Below, piece by piece: positions 5,877 to 13,477 of a stretch of 31,528 nucleotides of DNA (the first letter of the stretch is position 1; every line of letters starts with the position of its first letter). The position numbers and the translations under genes were made by a program. Location: the NCBI GenBank assembly GCA_036499165.1, contig DASYEE010000107.1, positions 1 through 31,528 of the forward strand, read 5' to 3'. Source of the DNA: Galbitalea sp036499165. GTDB taxonomy: Bacteria; Actinomycetota; Actinomycetes; Actinomycetales; Microbacteriaceae. The notes under the pieces are model-generated. The model had not been told where the DNA came from and did not search any database. It was given only the letters and a program-made list of their open reading frames with translations.

Positions 5877-7577
5877 ATGACCTTTACCGCTCCGATCCAG
5901 CTGCCCGGTCTCGCGCTCGACCCAGAGTGGTACAGGCGCGCCGTCTTCTACGAGGTCATGGTTCGCAGCTACGTCGACAGCAACGGCGACGGGTCCGGCG
6001 ACCTCGGCGGCCTGATCTCGCGGCTCGACTACCTGCAGTGGCTCGGCGTTGATGCCCTGTGGCTGCCGCCGATCTATCAGTCGCCGCTGCGCGACGGTGG
6101 CTACGACGTCTCCGACTTCCGCACGATCCTGCCGGAGTTCGGCACGGTGGAGGAGTTTCGCGAACTGGTTCGCCGCGCCCACGAACGAAACATGCGGATC
6201 GTCATCGACTACCCGCTCAACCACACCTCGGATGCCCACGACTGGTTCCAGCAATCACGCTCCGACCCCGACGGGCCGTACGGCGACTACTACGTCTGGA
6301 GCGACACAGACGAGAAGTATCCAAATATTCGCATCATCTTCGTCGACACCGAAGAGTCAAACTGGTCTTTCGACCCGGTGCGCCGACAGTTCTTCTTCCA
6401 CCGCTTCTTTTCGCACCAGCCGGACCTGAACTTCGAGAACCCGGCCGTTCGCCAGGAAGTCATCGACATCATCCGATTCTGGCTCGACATGGGCGTCGAC
6501 GGAATCCGGCTCGACGCCATTCCGTACCTGTTCGAGAGCGAAGAGGGCAACGGCGAGGGCGAGCCGGCGACGCACGGATACCTGCGTGAAATCAGGGCGA
6601 TGCTCGACCGCGAATATCCCGGCCGCATCCTGATCGCCGAGGCGAACCAGTGGCCCCAGGAGGTCGTTTCGTTCTTCGGCACGGAGGAGGAGCCGGAGTG
6701 TCACATGGCCTTCGACTTCCCCGTCATGCCGCGCATCTTCTACTCCCTGCGTGCGCAGCAGTCCGGTGAGCTGATCCGCATCCTGTCCGAGACCACAGAT
6801 GTGCCGCCCGGGGCAGGCTGGGGCGTGTTCCTTCGCAATCACGACGAACTCACGCTCGAGATGGTGTCGGAGGAGTACCGGCAGGCGATGTACGGGTGGT
6901 ACGCGTACGACCCTCGGATGCGTTCCAACATCGGAATTCGCCGTCGCCTCGCTCCCCTGCTCGACAACGCCAGGGCGGAGCTGGAACTGGCCCACGCGCT
7001 CCTGTTCGCGCTGAAGGGCAGCCCGTTCCTGTATTACGGCGACGAGATCGGAATGGGCGACAACATCTGGTTGCCTGACCGGGACTCATCGCGGACGCCG
7101 ATGCAATGGAACCCCGACCGCAACGCCGGGTTCTCAAGTGCCGACCCCGGCAAGCTCTACTCCCCCGTCGTGCAGTCCCTGGTCTACAACTACTCGCTCG
7201 TCAATGTGGAGTCGCAGCTGGCCCAGTCCCGCTCGCTGCTGCACTGGATCCGCAACGTCGTGCACGTGCGAAAGGCTCACCCCGCCTTCGGCCTAGGCGA
7301 CCTCAAGGTCCTTCAGGCCAACCACGAGTCGGTGCTGGCGTTCGTTCGCGACTACGAGGGCTCAGCGTCCCAGTTCGGCGATGCAGCCGAGCGGATCCTG
7401 TGCATCTTCAGCTTCGCCCACAACCCGATCGCTGTCACCATCGAGGCACCGGATCTCGCGGGCGCAAGCCTCGTCGACCTCTTCGGGGGTGGCCAATTTC
7501 CCTCGGTGGGTGACGATGGCTCGCTGACGCTGACCCTCGGCACGCAGGACTTCTTCTGGCTGCGGGTCGGCGAGTAG
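5877..7577 (+). CDS. treS: trehalose synthase (maltose alpha-D-glucosyltransferase)
   Basis: A 566-residue GH13 enzyme that interconverts maltose and trehalose by an internal glucosyl transfer. The catalytic residues are the nucleophile Asp213 (GIRLDAIPYL), the acid/base Glu255 (LIAEANQWP) and the stabiliser Asp323 (LRNHDELTLEMV). Long blocks such as GPYGDYYVWSDT, VDTEESNWSFDPVRRQF and RMRSNIGIRRRLAPLLDN are those of actinobacterial TreS, not of alpha-amylase or oligo-1,6-glucosidase. There is no signal peptide, so it is cytoplasmic. Unlike mycobacteria, where a maltokinase gene follows treS, the next gene here is an exonuclease, and no maltokinase domain is fused to the C-terminus. It is probably controlled by the LacI-type operator just upstream. 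Confidence 0.95.
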   Translation: MTFTAPIQLPGLALDPEWYRRAVFYEVMVRSYVDSNGDGSGDLGGLISRLDYLQWLGVDALWLPPIYQSPLRDGGYDVSDFRTILPEFGTVEEFRELVRRAHERNMRIVIDYPLNHTSDAHDWFQQSRSDPDGPYGDYYVWSDTDEKYPNIRIIFVDTEESNWSFDPVRRQFFFHRFFSHQPDLNFENPAVRQEVIDIIRFWLDMGVDGIRLDAIPYLFESEEGNGEGEPATHGYLREIRAMLDREYPGRILIAEANQWPQEVVSFFGTEEEPECHMAFDFPVMPRIFYSLRAQQSGELIRILSETTDVPPGAGWGVFLRNHDELTLEMVSEEYRQAMYGWYAYDPRMRSNIGIRRRLAPLLDNARAELELAHALLFALKGSPFLYYGDEIGMGDNIWLPDRDSSRTPMQWNPDRNAGFSSADPGKLYSPVVQSLVYNYSLVNVESQLAQSRSLLHWIRNVVHVRKAHPAFGLGDLKVLQANHESVLAFVRDYEGSASQFGDAAERILCIFSFAHNPIAVTIEAPDLAGASLVDLFGGGQFPSVGDDGSLTLTLGTQDFFWLRVGE

Positions 7578-7602
7578 GCATCGCGCTGTCGCACGCTGCA
7601 TT

Positions 7603-7608
7603 TACAGT
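7603..7608 (+). promoter_or_regulatory. -10 box for the exonuclease gene
   Basis: TACAGT ends seven bases before the ATG at 7616, again consistent with a leaderless transcript. It supports 7616 as the start over a GTG three codons upstream. Confidence 0.45.
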
Positions 7609-7615
7609 GAGACCC

Positions 7616-8320
7616 ATGAGCAGTTCGTGGTTCGACACCCTTGGCGTATTCGATCTCGAGACGACGGGAATCGATGTCGAGACAAGCAGAATCGTGTCGG
7701 CGCATGTCGGTGTGATCGACTCCAATGGTGCGCTGGTCGAGGCCCGCGACTGGCTTGCGGATCCCGGCATCGATATCCCGGAGCAGGCCAGCGCCGTGCA
7801 TGGCATCACGACGGAGCGGGCGCGGGCCGAGGGACGGCCAGCCGCGGTCGTCGTTGCCGAAATCATTGCCGCGCTCACGGACCTATTCGACCGCGGGCTC
7901 GCCGTGACGATCTACAACGCGCCATACGACCTCAGCCTGCTGCATCACGAGGCTCTCCGCTACGGCCTCGAGCCGCTGACCGAGCCCGCGCCGATCATCG
8001 ATCCGCTCGTTCTCGACCGGGTCGTCGACAAGTACCGCAAGGGCAAGCGCACGCTGGAGGCCGCCGCGACCGTGTACGGGGTCGACCTCACGGATGCCCA
8101 TGACGCATCAGCAGATGCGGTTGCGGCAGGTCGGGTAGCCCAGGCCATGGTTCGCCTGCACCCCGAGCAGCTTTCGATCGAGTCGGAACTGCTGCACTCG
8201 CAGCAGGTGGCATGGTGCGCGGAACAGTCTGCAGACTTCGAGTCATACATGCGAAGGACCCACAATCCCGACTTCACAGCGGACGGCGTCTGGCCGCTCC
8301 GAATCGCGACACGCCGCTGA
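7616..8320 (+). CDS. DnaQ-like 3'-5' exonuclease (DEDDh)
   Basis: A 234-residue exonuclease with the four metal-binding acidic residues of the DEDD superfamily: Asp13 and Glu15 in FDLETTG, Asp105 in NAPYDLSLLHHE, and His162 with Asp167 in HDASAD. The H-x4-D form of the last motif places it in the DEDDh group, with the epsilon subunit of DNA polymerase III and RNase T. The C-terminal 60 residues carry no recognised domain. It probably removes nucleotides from single-stranded DNA or RNA ends, in repair or turnover; nothing suggests it is the polymerase subunit itself. It has its own -10 box 39 bp after treS. Confidence 0.9.
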   Translation: MSSSWFDTLGVFDLETTGIDVETSRIVSAHVGVIDSNGALVEARDWLADPGIDIPEQASAVHGITTERARAEGRPAAVVVAEIIAALTDLFDRGLAVTIYNAPYDLSLLHHEALRYGLEPLTEPAPIIDPLVLDRVVDKYRKGKRTLEAAATVYGVDLTDAHDASADAVAAGRVAQAMVRLHPEQLSIESELLHSQQVAWCAEQSADFESYMRRTHNPDFTADGVWPLRIATRR

Positions 8321-8322
8321 AG

Positions 8323-8351
8323 TTGACTAGCGAGTATTGGTCACGAATACT
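8323..8351 (+). promoter_or_regulatory. near-consensus promoter of the secreted GH25-like gene
   Basis: TTGACT at 8323-8328 is followed, 17 bp later, by AATACT at 8346-8351. Transcription would start about at the ATG at 8358. This is the best sigma-70-like -35/-10 pair in the window. The -35 starts two bases after the exonuclease stop codon. Confidence 0.6.
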
Positions 8352-8357
8352 TGCCGA

Positions 8358-9692
8358 ATGCGTAGTGGTCTACCTGTCATCGTCGGTTCATTCCTCGCAG
8401 CCGTCGCGCTGGTCATTGCGGTGCCGACTTCGGCATTCGCGGCAGCTTCCGACCCTGCCGTGGGCAACGACGTGTCATACCCGCAATGCGCCGCCAAGGG
8501 CAGCACCGCGGCAGGCACGCTGCCATCCGGCCAGGCATTCGCTGTGGTCGGCGTCAACGGTGGCATTGCGACGACGACGAACAGCTGCTTCACCGCAGAA
8601 TCCGCCTGGGGGGCACTCTCCCATGGCACGAAACAGCAACCGAGCGTGGCGGCCTATGTCAACACAGGTGATCCGGCACTTGCCGCGGCGTGGTGGCCGA
8701 GCTCGAACAAAACTGAGGACGGTACGCCCGTCGCCAGCGCCCACGGCACGTGCGCTCACAAGGCGGGTGCAGCGTGCGCATACATCTACGGATATTCCGT
8801 CGCGAAGAACGACGTCAAAGCCTCTCACCTGCCCTCCGGTACGACCTGGTGGCTTGACGTCGAGACCGGCAACACCTGGCAGACCGACACCGGAGCCAAT
8901 GCTGCATCCCTCGCTGGCATGCTCGACTACTTCCGGTCGGTGGGAGGCAAGGTTGGGCTCTATTCGACGTCCCTGCAGTGGGCCAAGATCGCGGGCAAGA
9001 CCTCGAGCACCAGCGCTCTTGCCGGCCTTCCGTCGTGGCTGGCCGGATCCTCACAGTCCGGCGCGCCAGCGGTCTGCCAGGGAAACGGGCTGACGCCGCA
9101 CAGCCGCGTCTCGCTCGTGCAGTACCACGTTGGGGCCTTCGACACCGACCTCTCGTGCGGGGTGCTGGCAACCACCACGCCGAGGATTACGGGCGCTGCG
9201 AGCGTTGGCGCCCAGGTTCGGGTGACGCCGAGCGGGTGGGGCCCTGGCACCGTCACATACTCGTTCCAGTGGTACAGGAGCGGTGTTGCTATCGCGGGGG
9301 CGACAAAGTCGTATCGAACAGTGGAATCGACGGATGCCGCCAAGTCCTTGACCGTTGTCGTGACCGGACACAAGGCGGGCTACACCTCAGCTTCCGTGAC
9401 AACCGCAGCGGTCGCCATAACCAAGACCCTGACTGCCACGCCGAAACCGACCATATCGGGCACCTTTGCGGTCGGCAAGACGCTGACCCTTGCGCGTGGC
9501 ACGTGGACTCCAGCGCCGGTGAGCCTCCATTTCCAGTGGCTGCGCGATGGTGTTGCCATCAAGGGTGCTACCAGCAAGACCTACGTCATCACCTCCGCCG
9601 CTTCGCACCACGCGATCTCAGTTTCGGTGACGGGTACCCGCTCCGGGTACCGCACGGTCACTGAGACGAGCTCGGCCAAGACGGTCAGCTGA
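8358..9692 (+). CDS. secreted GH25-like protein with two Ig-like repeats
   Basis: A 444-residue exported protein. Residues 1-30 form a signal peptide with a hydrophobic core (VIVGSFLAAVALVIAV) and an Ala-rich cleavage region (SAFAAA). Residues 35-265 resemble a TIM-barrel glycosidase of the GH25 lysozyme type: DVSYPQ at 38-43 and the acidic pair in WLDVE at 165-169 (Asp167, Glu169) fit the expected catalytic positions. Two tandem repeats of about 85 residues follow (about 274-355 and 362-444), each with P-x-I-(S/T)-G, an FQW-x-R motif, AI-x-GAT and TGxxxGY, an Ig-like fold common in actinobacterial surface proteins. It may cut peptidoglycan or just bind the wall; enzyme activity is unproven. 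The start is fixed by the promoter spacing and the signal peptide. Confidence 0.75.
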   Translation: MRSGLPVIVGSFLAAVALVIAVPTSAFAAASDPAVGNDVSYPQCAAKGSTAAGTLPSGQAFAVVGVNGGIATTTNSCFTAESAWGALSHGTKQQPSVAAYVNTGDPALAAAWWPSSNKTEDGTPVASAHGTCAHKAGAACAYIYGYSVAKNDVKASHLPSGTTWWLDVETGNTWQTDTGANAASLAGMLDYFRSVGGKVGLYSTSLQWAKIAGKTSSTSALAGLPSWLAGSSQSGAPAVCQGNGLTPHSRVSLVQYHVGAFDTDLSCGVLATTTPRITGAASVGAQVRVTPSGWGPGTVTYSFQWYRSGVAIAGATKSYRTVESTDAAKSLTVVVTGHKAGYTSASVTTAAVAITKTLTATPKPTISGTFAVGKTLTLARGTWTPAPVSLHFQWLRDGVAIKGATSKTYVITSAASHHAISVSVTGTRSGYRTVTETSSAKTVS

Positions 9693-9720
9693 TTGGTCGG
9701 GTGGACCGCATCCGGGCAGC

Positions 9721-9755
9721 AAAAGGGCGAGGAACCATTGGTTCCTCGCCCTTTT
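9721..9755. terminator. bidirectional intrinsic terminator
   Basis: A perfect 16-bp inverted repeat, AAAAGGGCGAGGAACC, with a three-base loop and its complement ending in CCCTTTT. It gives a GC-rich hairpin followed by T residues when read from either strand. It sits between the converging secreted-protein gene and rpmE2 and should end both transcripts. Confidence 0.93.
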
Positions 9756-9768
9756 CGCAGATTGCGAG

Positions 9769-10017
9769 CTACTTGCTGAAGCCCTTGTAGCGCGAGTTGA
9801 ACTTCTCGACGCGGCCTGCGGAGTCGAGGATGCGCTGCTTACCCGTGTAGAACGGGTGTGATGCGGACGAGATTTCGACGTCGATCACCGGGTAGGTGAC
9901 GCCGTCGAGATCGATGGTCTTGGAGCTTGTCGCCGTGGAGCGCGTCAGGAACGTCTCACCAGAGGCGAGGTCGCGGAACACGATGGGCGCGTACTCGGGG
10001 TGGATGTCAGACTTCAT
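9769..10017 (-). CDS. rpmE2: 50S ribosomal protein L31, type B
   Basis: An 82-residue L31 of the zinc-independent (C-minus, type B) form. It begins MKSDIHPEY and carries FRDLASGE, the YPVIDVEISSASHPFYTGK block and FNSRYKG at the end. No Cys is present, so the zinc ribbon of type A L31 is lacking. It sits on the large ribosomal subunit at the bridge to the small subunit. The ATG at 10017 is preceded on the minus strand by AAGGA with a suitable spacer. The frame is open upstream but those codons do not look like L31. Many bacteria repress this form with Zur when zinc is plentiful. I found no convincing Zur palindrome here, so it may be the main L31 of this organism. Confidence 0.95.
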   Translation of the reverse strand: MKSDIHPEYAPIVFRDLASGETFLTRSTATSSKTIDLDGVTYPVIDVEISSASHPFYTGKQRILDSAGRVEKFNSRYKGFSK

Positions 10018-10136
10018 GGCGGATCCTTGCAGTTGATGTGTGAGAAGAAAAGTTTGCGACGGGCCGTGCTTCGCAGCTACCTCGCGCGTGGGAACGCGCA
10101 AGTGCGGGCACACAGCCGACAAAACAGCATATCAGA

Positions 10137-10919
10137 TCAGCTGGCGCGGGCCGTGAATCGCCCGTTGTCGTGCGTCACCTCGAGCGGCAGGCCGAATGTC
10201 TCGGTCAGGCGCTCTGATGTGACGACCTCCGCGATCGGTCCCTCCGCCGTGATCGACCCGTTCGACAGCAGCAGCGCGTGGGTGAAGCCCTGCGGGATCT
10301 CCTCGACGTGGTGGGTGACCATCACGATTGCGGGCGACTGCGGCGAACTGGCGAAACCGGAGAGCAGCTGGAGGAGCTCTTCGCGCGAACCGAGGTCGAG
10401 GCTCGCGGCGGGCTCGTCGAGCAGCAGGATTTCCGGGTCGGTCATGACGGCGCGGGCGATCTGCACACGCTTCTGCTCGCCATCGCTCAGGTCGCCGAAC
10501 TTGCGGCCGGACAGGTGATCGAGCTTCCACTCGGCGAGCACGCGCTCGGCGCGGCGCACGTCGACATCCTCGTACTGTTCATTCCAGCGGCCCGTGACCG
10601 AGTACGCGGCCGTCAGGACGACGTTCAACACGGTCTCGTTTGCGGGGATGCGCTTGCTCATCGCCGAGGAGGCAAAGCCGATCCTGGGTCGGAGCTCGAA
10701 CACGTCGACAGCGCCGAGCTGGTCATCAAGCAGCAGCGCCTTGCCTGACGACGGATGGATGAGCGCCGCCGCGATCTGCAGAAGCGTGGTCTTGCCAGCG
10801 CCGTTCGGCCCGAGGATGACCCACCGCTCGGCGCCGTCGACCGTCCAGCTGAGCTTGTCCAGGATGACATTGCGATCCCGGACGATTGACACGTCGTTGA
10901 GCTGAAGAACACTGACCAT
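10137..10919 (-). CDS. stand-alone ABC transporter ATP-binding protein
   Basis: A 260-residue single ABC ATPase domain: Walker A GPNGAGKT at 37-44, signature LSDGEQ at 144-149 (a variant of LSGGQ), Walker B ILLLDEP at 164-170, and an H-loop in VTHHVEEIP (His203/204). No permease or binding protein gene is next to it, so the partner is unknown; it might pair with a membrane subunit encoded elsewhere or act in another process. The LSDGEQ signature and VTHHVEEIP phrase recall the ModF/YlmA-like soluble ABC proteins, but that is a weak resemblance. A TAGGCT lies nine bases before the ATG. It lies between glgA and rpmE2, on the same strand as both. Confidence 0.85.
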   Translation of the reverse strand: MVSVLQLNDVSIVRDRNVILDKLSWTVDGAERWVILGPNGAGKTTLLQIAAALIHPSSGKALLLDDQLGAVDVFELRPRIGFASSAMSKRIPANETVLNVVLTAAYSVTGRWNEQYEDVDVRRAERVLAEWKLDHLSGRKFGDLSDGEQKRVQIARAVMTDPEILLLDEPAASLDLGSREELLQLLSGFASSPQSPAIVMVTHHVEEIPQGFTHALLLSNGSITAEGPIAEVVTSERLTETFGLPLEVTHDNGRFTARAS

Positions 10920-10960
10920 GGTGACCCCAGCCTAGATGACGCGCGGCCCTTGTTTGAGGG

Positions 10961-12145
10961 TCAGGCGAGCGCGGCGTAAATCTCGTTCGTTCTGGCCGCG
11001 ATGCGCTCCCAGCTGAAGAGGTTCTGTGCCCGCTCGCGACCGGCTGCGCCCATCCGAGCGGCCGCATCCGGATCGGAAAGGACCTCGATCAGGGTCGCCG
11101 CGAGATCGGCGACGAATCGGTCGGGGTCGAGCGGGGTCCCTGTGCCGTCCTCAGCCTGGTCGATCGGCACGAGCCTGCCCGTCACGCCGTCATCGACGAC
11201 CTCCGGGATGCCGCCGGTCGCCGTGCCGACGACGGGCGCCCCGCACGCCATCGCCTCGAGATTGACGATCCCGAGCGGCTCATAGATCGATGGGCAGACA
11301 AAAGTCGTTGCGGCCGTGAGCACGGCCCGAAGCTCGTACTGGCTGAGCAGCCGGTCGATCCAGACGACACCGTCGCGCTGCTCCTGTAGCGCGGCGACGC
11401 CCTCGCGGACTTCGGCGAGGATTTCCGGGGTGTCCGGCGCGCCAGCGCAGAGCACGACCTGCACGTCCGGTGGCAGGAGGGAGGCGGCGCGAAGGAGGTA
11501 CGGCAGGCCCTTCTGGCGCGTGATTCTGCCGACAAAGACGACGGATGGACGGCTCGGGTCGATCCCGAGGTTCCGGATGACTTCGTCATCCGGATTCGGC
11601 TGCCACTTCTCGAGGTCGATTCCGTTGTAGACGACCTCTACCTTGTCCGGGTCGAGGGAAGGGTAGGACCGAAGGATGTCGCGCCGCATGCCGTTGCTGA
11701 CGGCGATGATCTTCGCTGCGCCCGCGAACGCCGTCTCTTCGATCCAGCTCGAAAGCTGGTACCCGCCGCCGAGTTGTTCGGCCTTCCATGGCCGCAGCGG
11801 TTCGAGGCTGTGGGCCGTCACGACATGAGGAATCCCGTACAGCAGGGATGCCACCTGGCCAGCCGCGTTGGCATACCAGGTGTGTGAGTGAACAAGGTCT
11901 GCTCCCTCGACATCGCGGGCGATCTGCAGGTCGACTCCGAGTGTTGCGAGGGCAGGATTGGCGCTGGCGAGCTCGGCAGGCACGAGATACGAGTCGACAC
12001 CGTCCTCGTCCCTCGCCTTGCCGAATGCGCGTACACGGACATCCGTTCCGGCCCTGCGAAGCGAGCGCACGAGCTCGGCGACGTGAACTCCAGCGCCGCC
12101 GTACACTTCTGGCGGATATTCACGGCTGATCAGGTCGACTCGCAT
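10961..12145 (-). CDS. glgA: actinobacterial glycogen synthase-type GT4 (probable maltose-1-phosphate synthase GlgM)
   Basis: A 394-residue GT4 glycosyltransferase of the Corynebacterium-type glycogen synthase family. The N-terminus reads SREYPPEVYGGAGVHV, with the GGAG loop at 16-19 for donor phosphate binding. The C-terminal domain has FVGRITRQKG and the E-x7-E motif EPLGIVNLE at 289-297. It is shorter than the GT5 glycogen synthases of Escherichia coli (about 477 residues). The mycobacterial counterpart, also divergent from glgC, uses ADP-glucose and glucose-1-phosphate to make maltose-1-phosphate for the GlgE pathway, so that reaction is the best inference here. The ATG at 12145 sits six bases after TAGCGT on the minus strand, predicting a leaderless mRNA. 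Confidence 0.92.
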   Translation of the reverse strand: MRVDLISREYPPEVYGGAGVHVAELVRSLRRAGTDVRVRAFGKARDEDGVDSYLVPAELASANPALATLGVDLQIARDVEGADLVHSHTWYANAAGQVASLLYGIPHVVTAHSLEPLRPWKAEQLGGGYQLSSWIEETAFAGAAKIIAVSNGMRRDILRSYPSLDPDKVEVVYNGIDLEKWQPNPDDEVIRNLGIDPSRPSVVFVGRITRQKGLPYLLRAASLLPPDVQVVLCAGAPDTPEILAEVREGVAALQEQRDGVVWIDRLLSQYELRAVLTAATTFVCPSIYEPLGIVNLEAMACGAPVVGTATGGIPEVVDDGVTGRLVPIDQAEDGTGTPLDPDRFVADLAATLIEVLSDPDAAARMGAAGRERAQNLFSWERIAARTNEIYAALA

Positions 12146-12151
12146 GGTTAG

Positions 12152-12157
12152 ACGCTA
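12152..12157 (-). promoter_or_regulatory. -10 box for glgA/GlgM
   Basis: The minus strand reads TAGCGT, then CTAACC, then the ATG at 12145. The region where its -35 would be overlaps the -10 box of glgC on the other strand. Confidence 0.5.
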
Positions 12158-12178
12158 GTACAGCGGTGGGCCCTGTCA

Positions 12179-12184
12179 TACTCT
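12179..12184 (+). promoter_or_regulatory. -10 box for glgC
   Basis: TACTCT ends six bases before the ATG at 12191. The glgA and glgC start codons are separated by only 45 bp, so the two promoters must overlap. Confidence 0.5.
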
Positions 12185-12190
12185 GGTCAA

Positions 12191-13429
12191 ATGGCTTCAA
12201 GGAAGATATTCGGCATTGTTCTTGCTGGTGGCGAAGGAAAACGCCTGATGCCTCTCACGGCCGACCGGGCCAAGCCCGCCGTGCCGTTCGGTGGTGGATA
12301 CCGCCTCATCGACTTCGCGCTGAGCAACCTCATCAACTCGGGGCTGCGGCAGATCGTCGTCCTGACGCAGTACAAGTCACACAGCCTCGACCGCCACGTT
12401 TCGCAGACCTGGCGGCTCGATGGGATCACGAGTTCGTATGTCGCGTCCGTGCCTGCGCAGCAGCGGCTCGGCAAGCGTTGGTTCGCCGGTTCCGCCGATG
12501 CGATCCTGCAGAGTCTCAACCTGCTTCGCGACGAAAAGCCGGACATCGTTGTCGTCGTCGGTGCCGATCACGTCTACCGGATGGACTTCGACCAGATGAT
12601 CGAGGCGCATATCGCGGCCGGCGCCGGTGTCACGGTAGCGGCGATCCGCCAACCGATCGAACTCGCAGACCAGTTCGGCGTGATCGAGCTCGATCCGAGC
12701 GATCCGACCCGCATCGCGGCGTTTCACGAGAAGCCGAAGAACGCGGCCGGGCTGGCAGACTCCCCGCACGAAGTTCTCGCCTCGATGGGCAACTACATCT
12801 TCGACGCCGACATCCTGATCGAGGCCGTGATTCGGGATGGCGAGAACGCCGACTCCAACCATGATATGGGCGGCGACATCGTTCCGGACTTCGTCGCGCG
12901 CGGCGAAGCCGCCGTGTACGACCTGAACCGCAACGACGTGCCGGGTTCGACCGATCGAGACAAGTACTACTGGCGCGACGTCGGAACGATCGAGTCGTTC
13001 TTCGACGCGCACCAGGACCTGATCTCGGCCCTGCCCATCTTCAACCTGTACAACCGCGAGTGGCCGATCTTCAGCCAGCAGCTCAACTCGCCGCCGGCCA
13101 AGTTCGTGCGCGATGCCAAGGGCAACCTCGGCACCACCATCGACTCGATCGTGTCGCTCGGCACGCTGGTCTCCGGTGGCCACCTCGAGCGCAGTGTCAT
13201 CGGGTCGTGGTGTGTCATTGACTCCGGGGCGACCGTGGTCGATACCGTCGTCTTCGATCGGGTCAGGATCGGCCCGAACGCGATCGTACGCCGGGCTATT
13301 CTTGACAAGGACGTCGTCATCTCCGAGGGCGCCACGGTCGGTGTCGACCAGGATGCGGATCGTGCACGCGGGTTCACCGTCACCGACTCCGGCATCACGG
13401 TGGTCGGCAAGGGCGTACACGTCGCTTGA
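12191..13429 (+). CDS. glgC: glucose-1-phosphate adenylyltransferase
   Basis: A 412-residue ADP-glucose pyrophosphorylase, which makes ADP-glucose and pyrophosphate from ATP and glucose-1-phosphate, the committed step of bacterial glycogen synthesis. The nucleotidyltransferase domain opens with VLAGGEGKRLMPLT (10-23) and AKPAVPFGG (27-35), followed by the RLIDFALSNLINSG block. The C-terminal third shows the left-handed beta-helix hexapeptide pattern (VVDTVVFDRVRIGPNAIV). The length is normal for the family. It should feed GlgM on the opposite strand. In other bacteria the enzyme is allosterically tuned by glycolytic intermediates; the effectors here are not readable. The gene is expected to be leaderless. 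Confidence 0.96.
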   Translation: MASRKIFGIVLAGGEGKRLMPLTADRAKPAVPFGGGYRLIDFALSNLINSGLRQIVVLTQYKSHSLDRHVSQTWRLDGITSSYVASVPAQQRLGKRWFAGSADAILQSLNLLRDEKPDIVVVVGADHVYRMDFDQMIEAHIAAGAGVTVAAIRQPIELADQFGVIELDPSDPTRIAAFHEKPKNAAGLADSPHEVLASMGNYIFDADILIEAVIRDGENADSNHDMGGDIVPDFVARGEAAVYDLNRNDVPGSTDRDKYYWRDVGTIESFFDAHQDLISALPIFNLYNREWPIFSQQLNSPPAKFVRDAKGNLGTTIDSIVSLGTLVSGGHLERSVIGSWCVIDSGATVVDTVVFDRVRIGPNAIVRRAILDKDVVISEGATVGVDQDADRARGFTVTDSGITVVGKGVHVA

Positions 13430-13477
13430 CCTCCCCGGCATCGAATCACAAGGACCGCGACGGAAGGCCCCGCCCCG

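Noticed and set aside
12377..13441. Long minus-strand open frame opposite glgC
   Set aside because: It is an antisense shadow of a well-conserved gene, with repetitive Asp/Val/Arg-rich sequence and no start signal.
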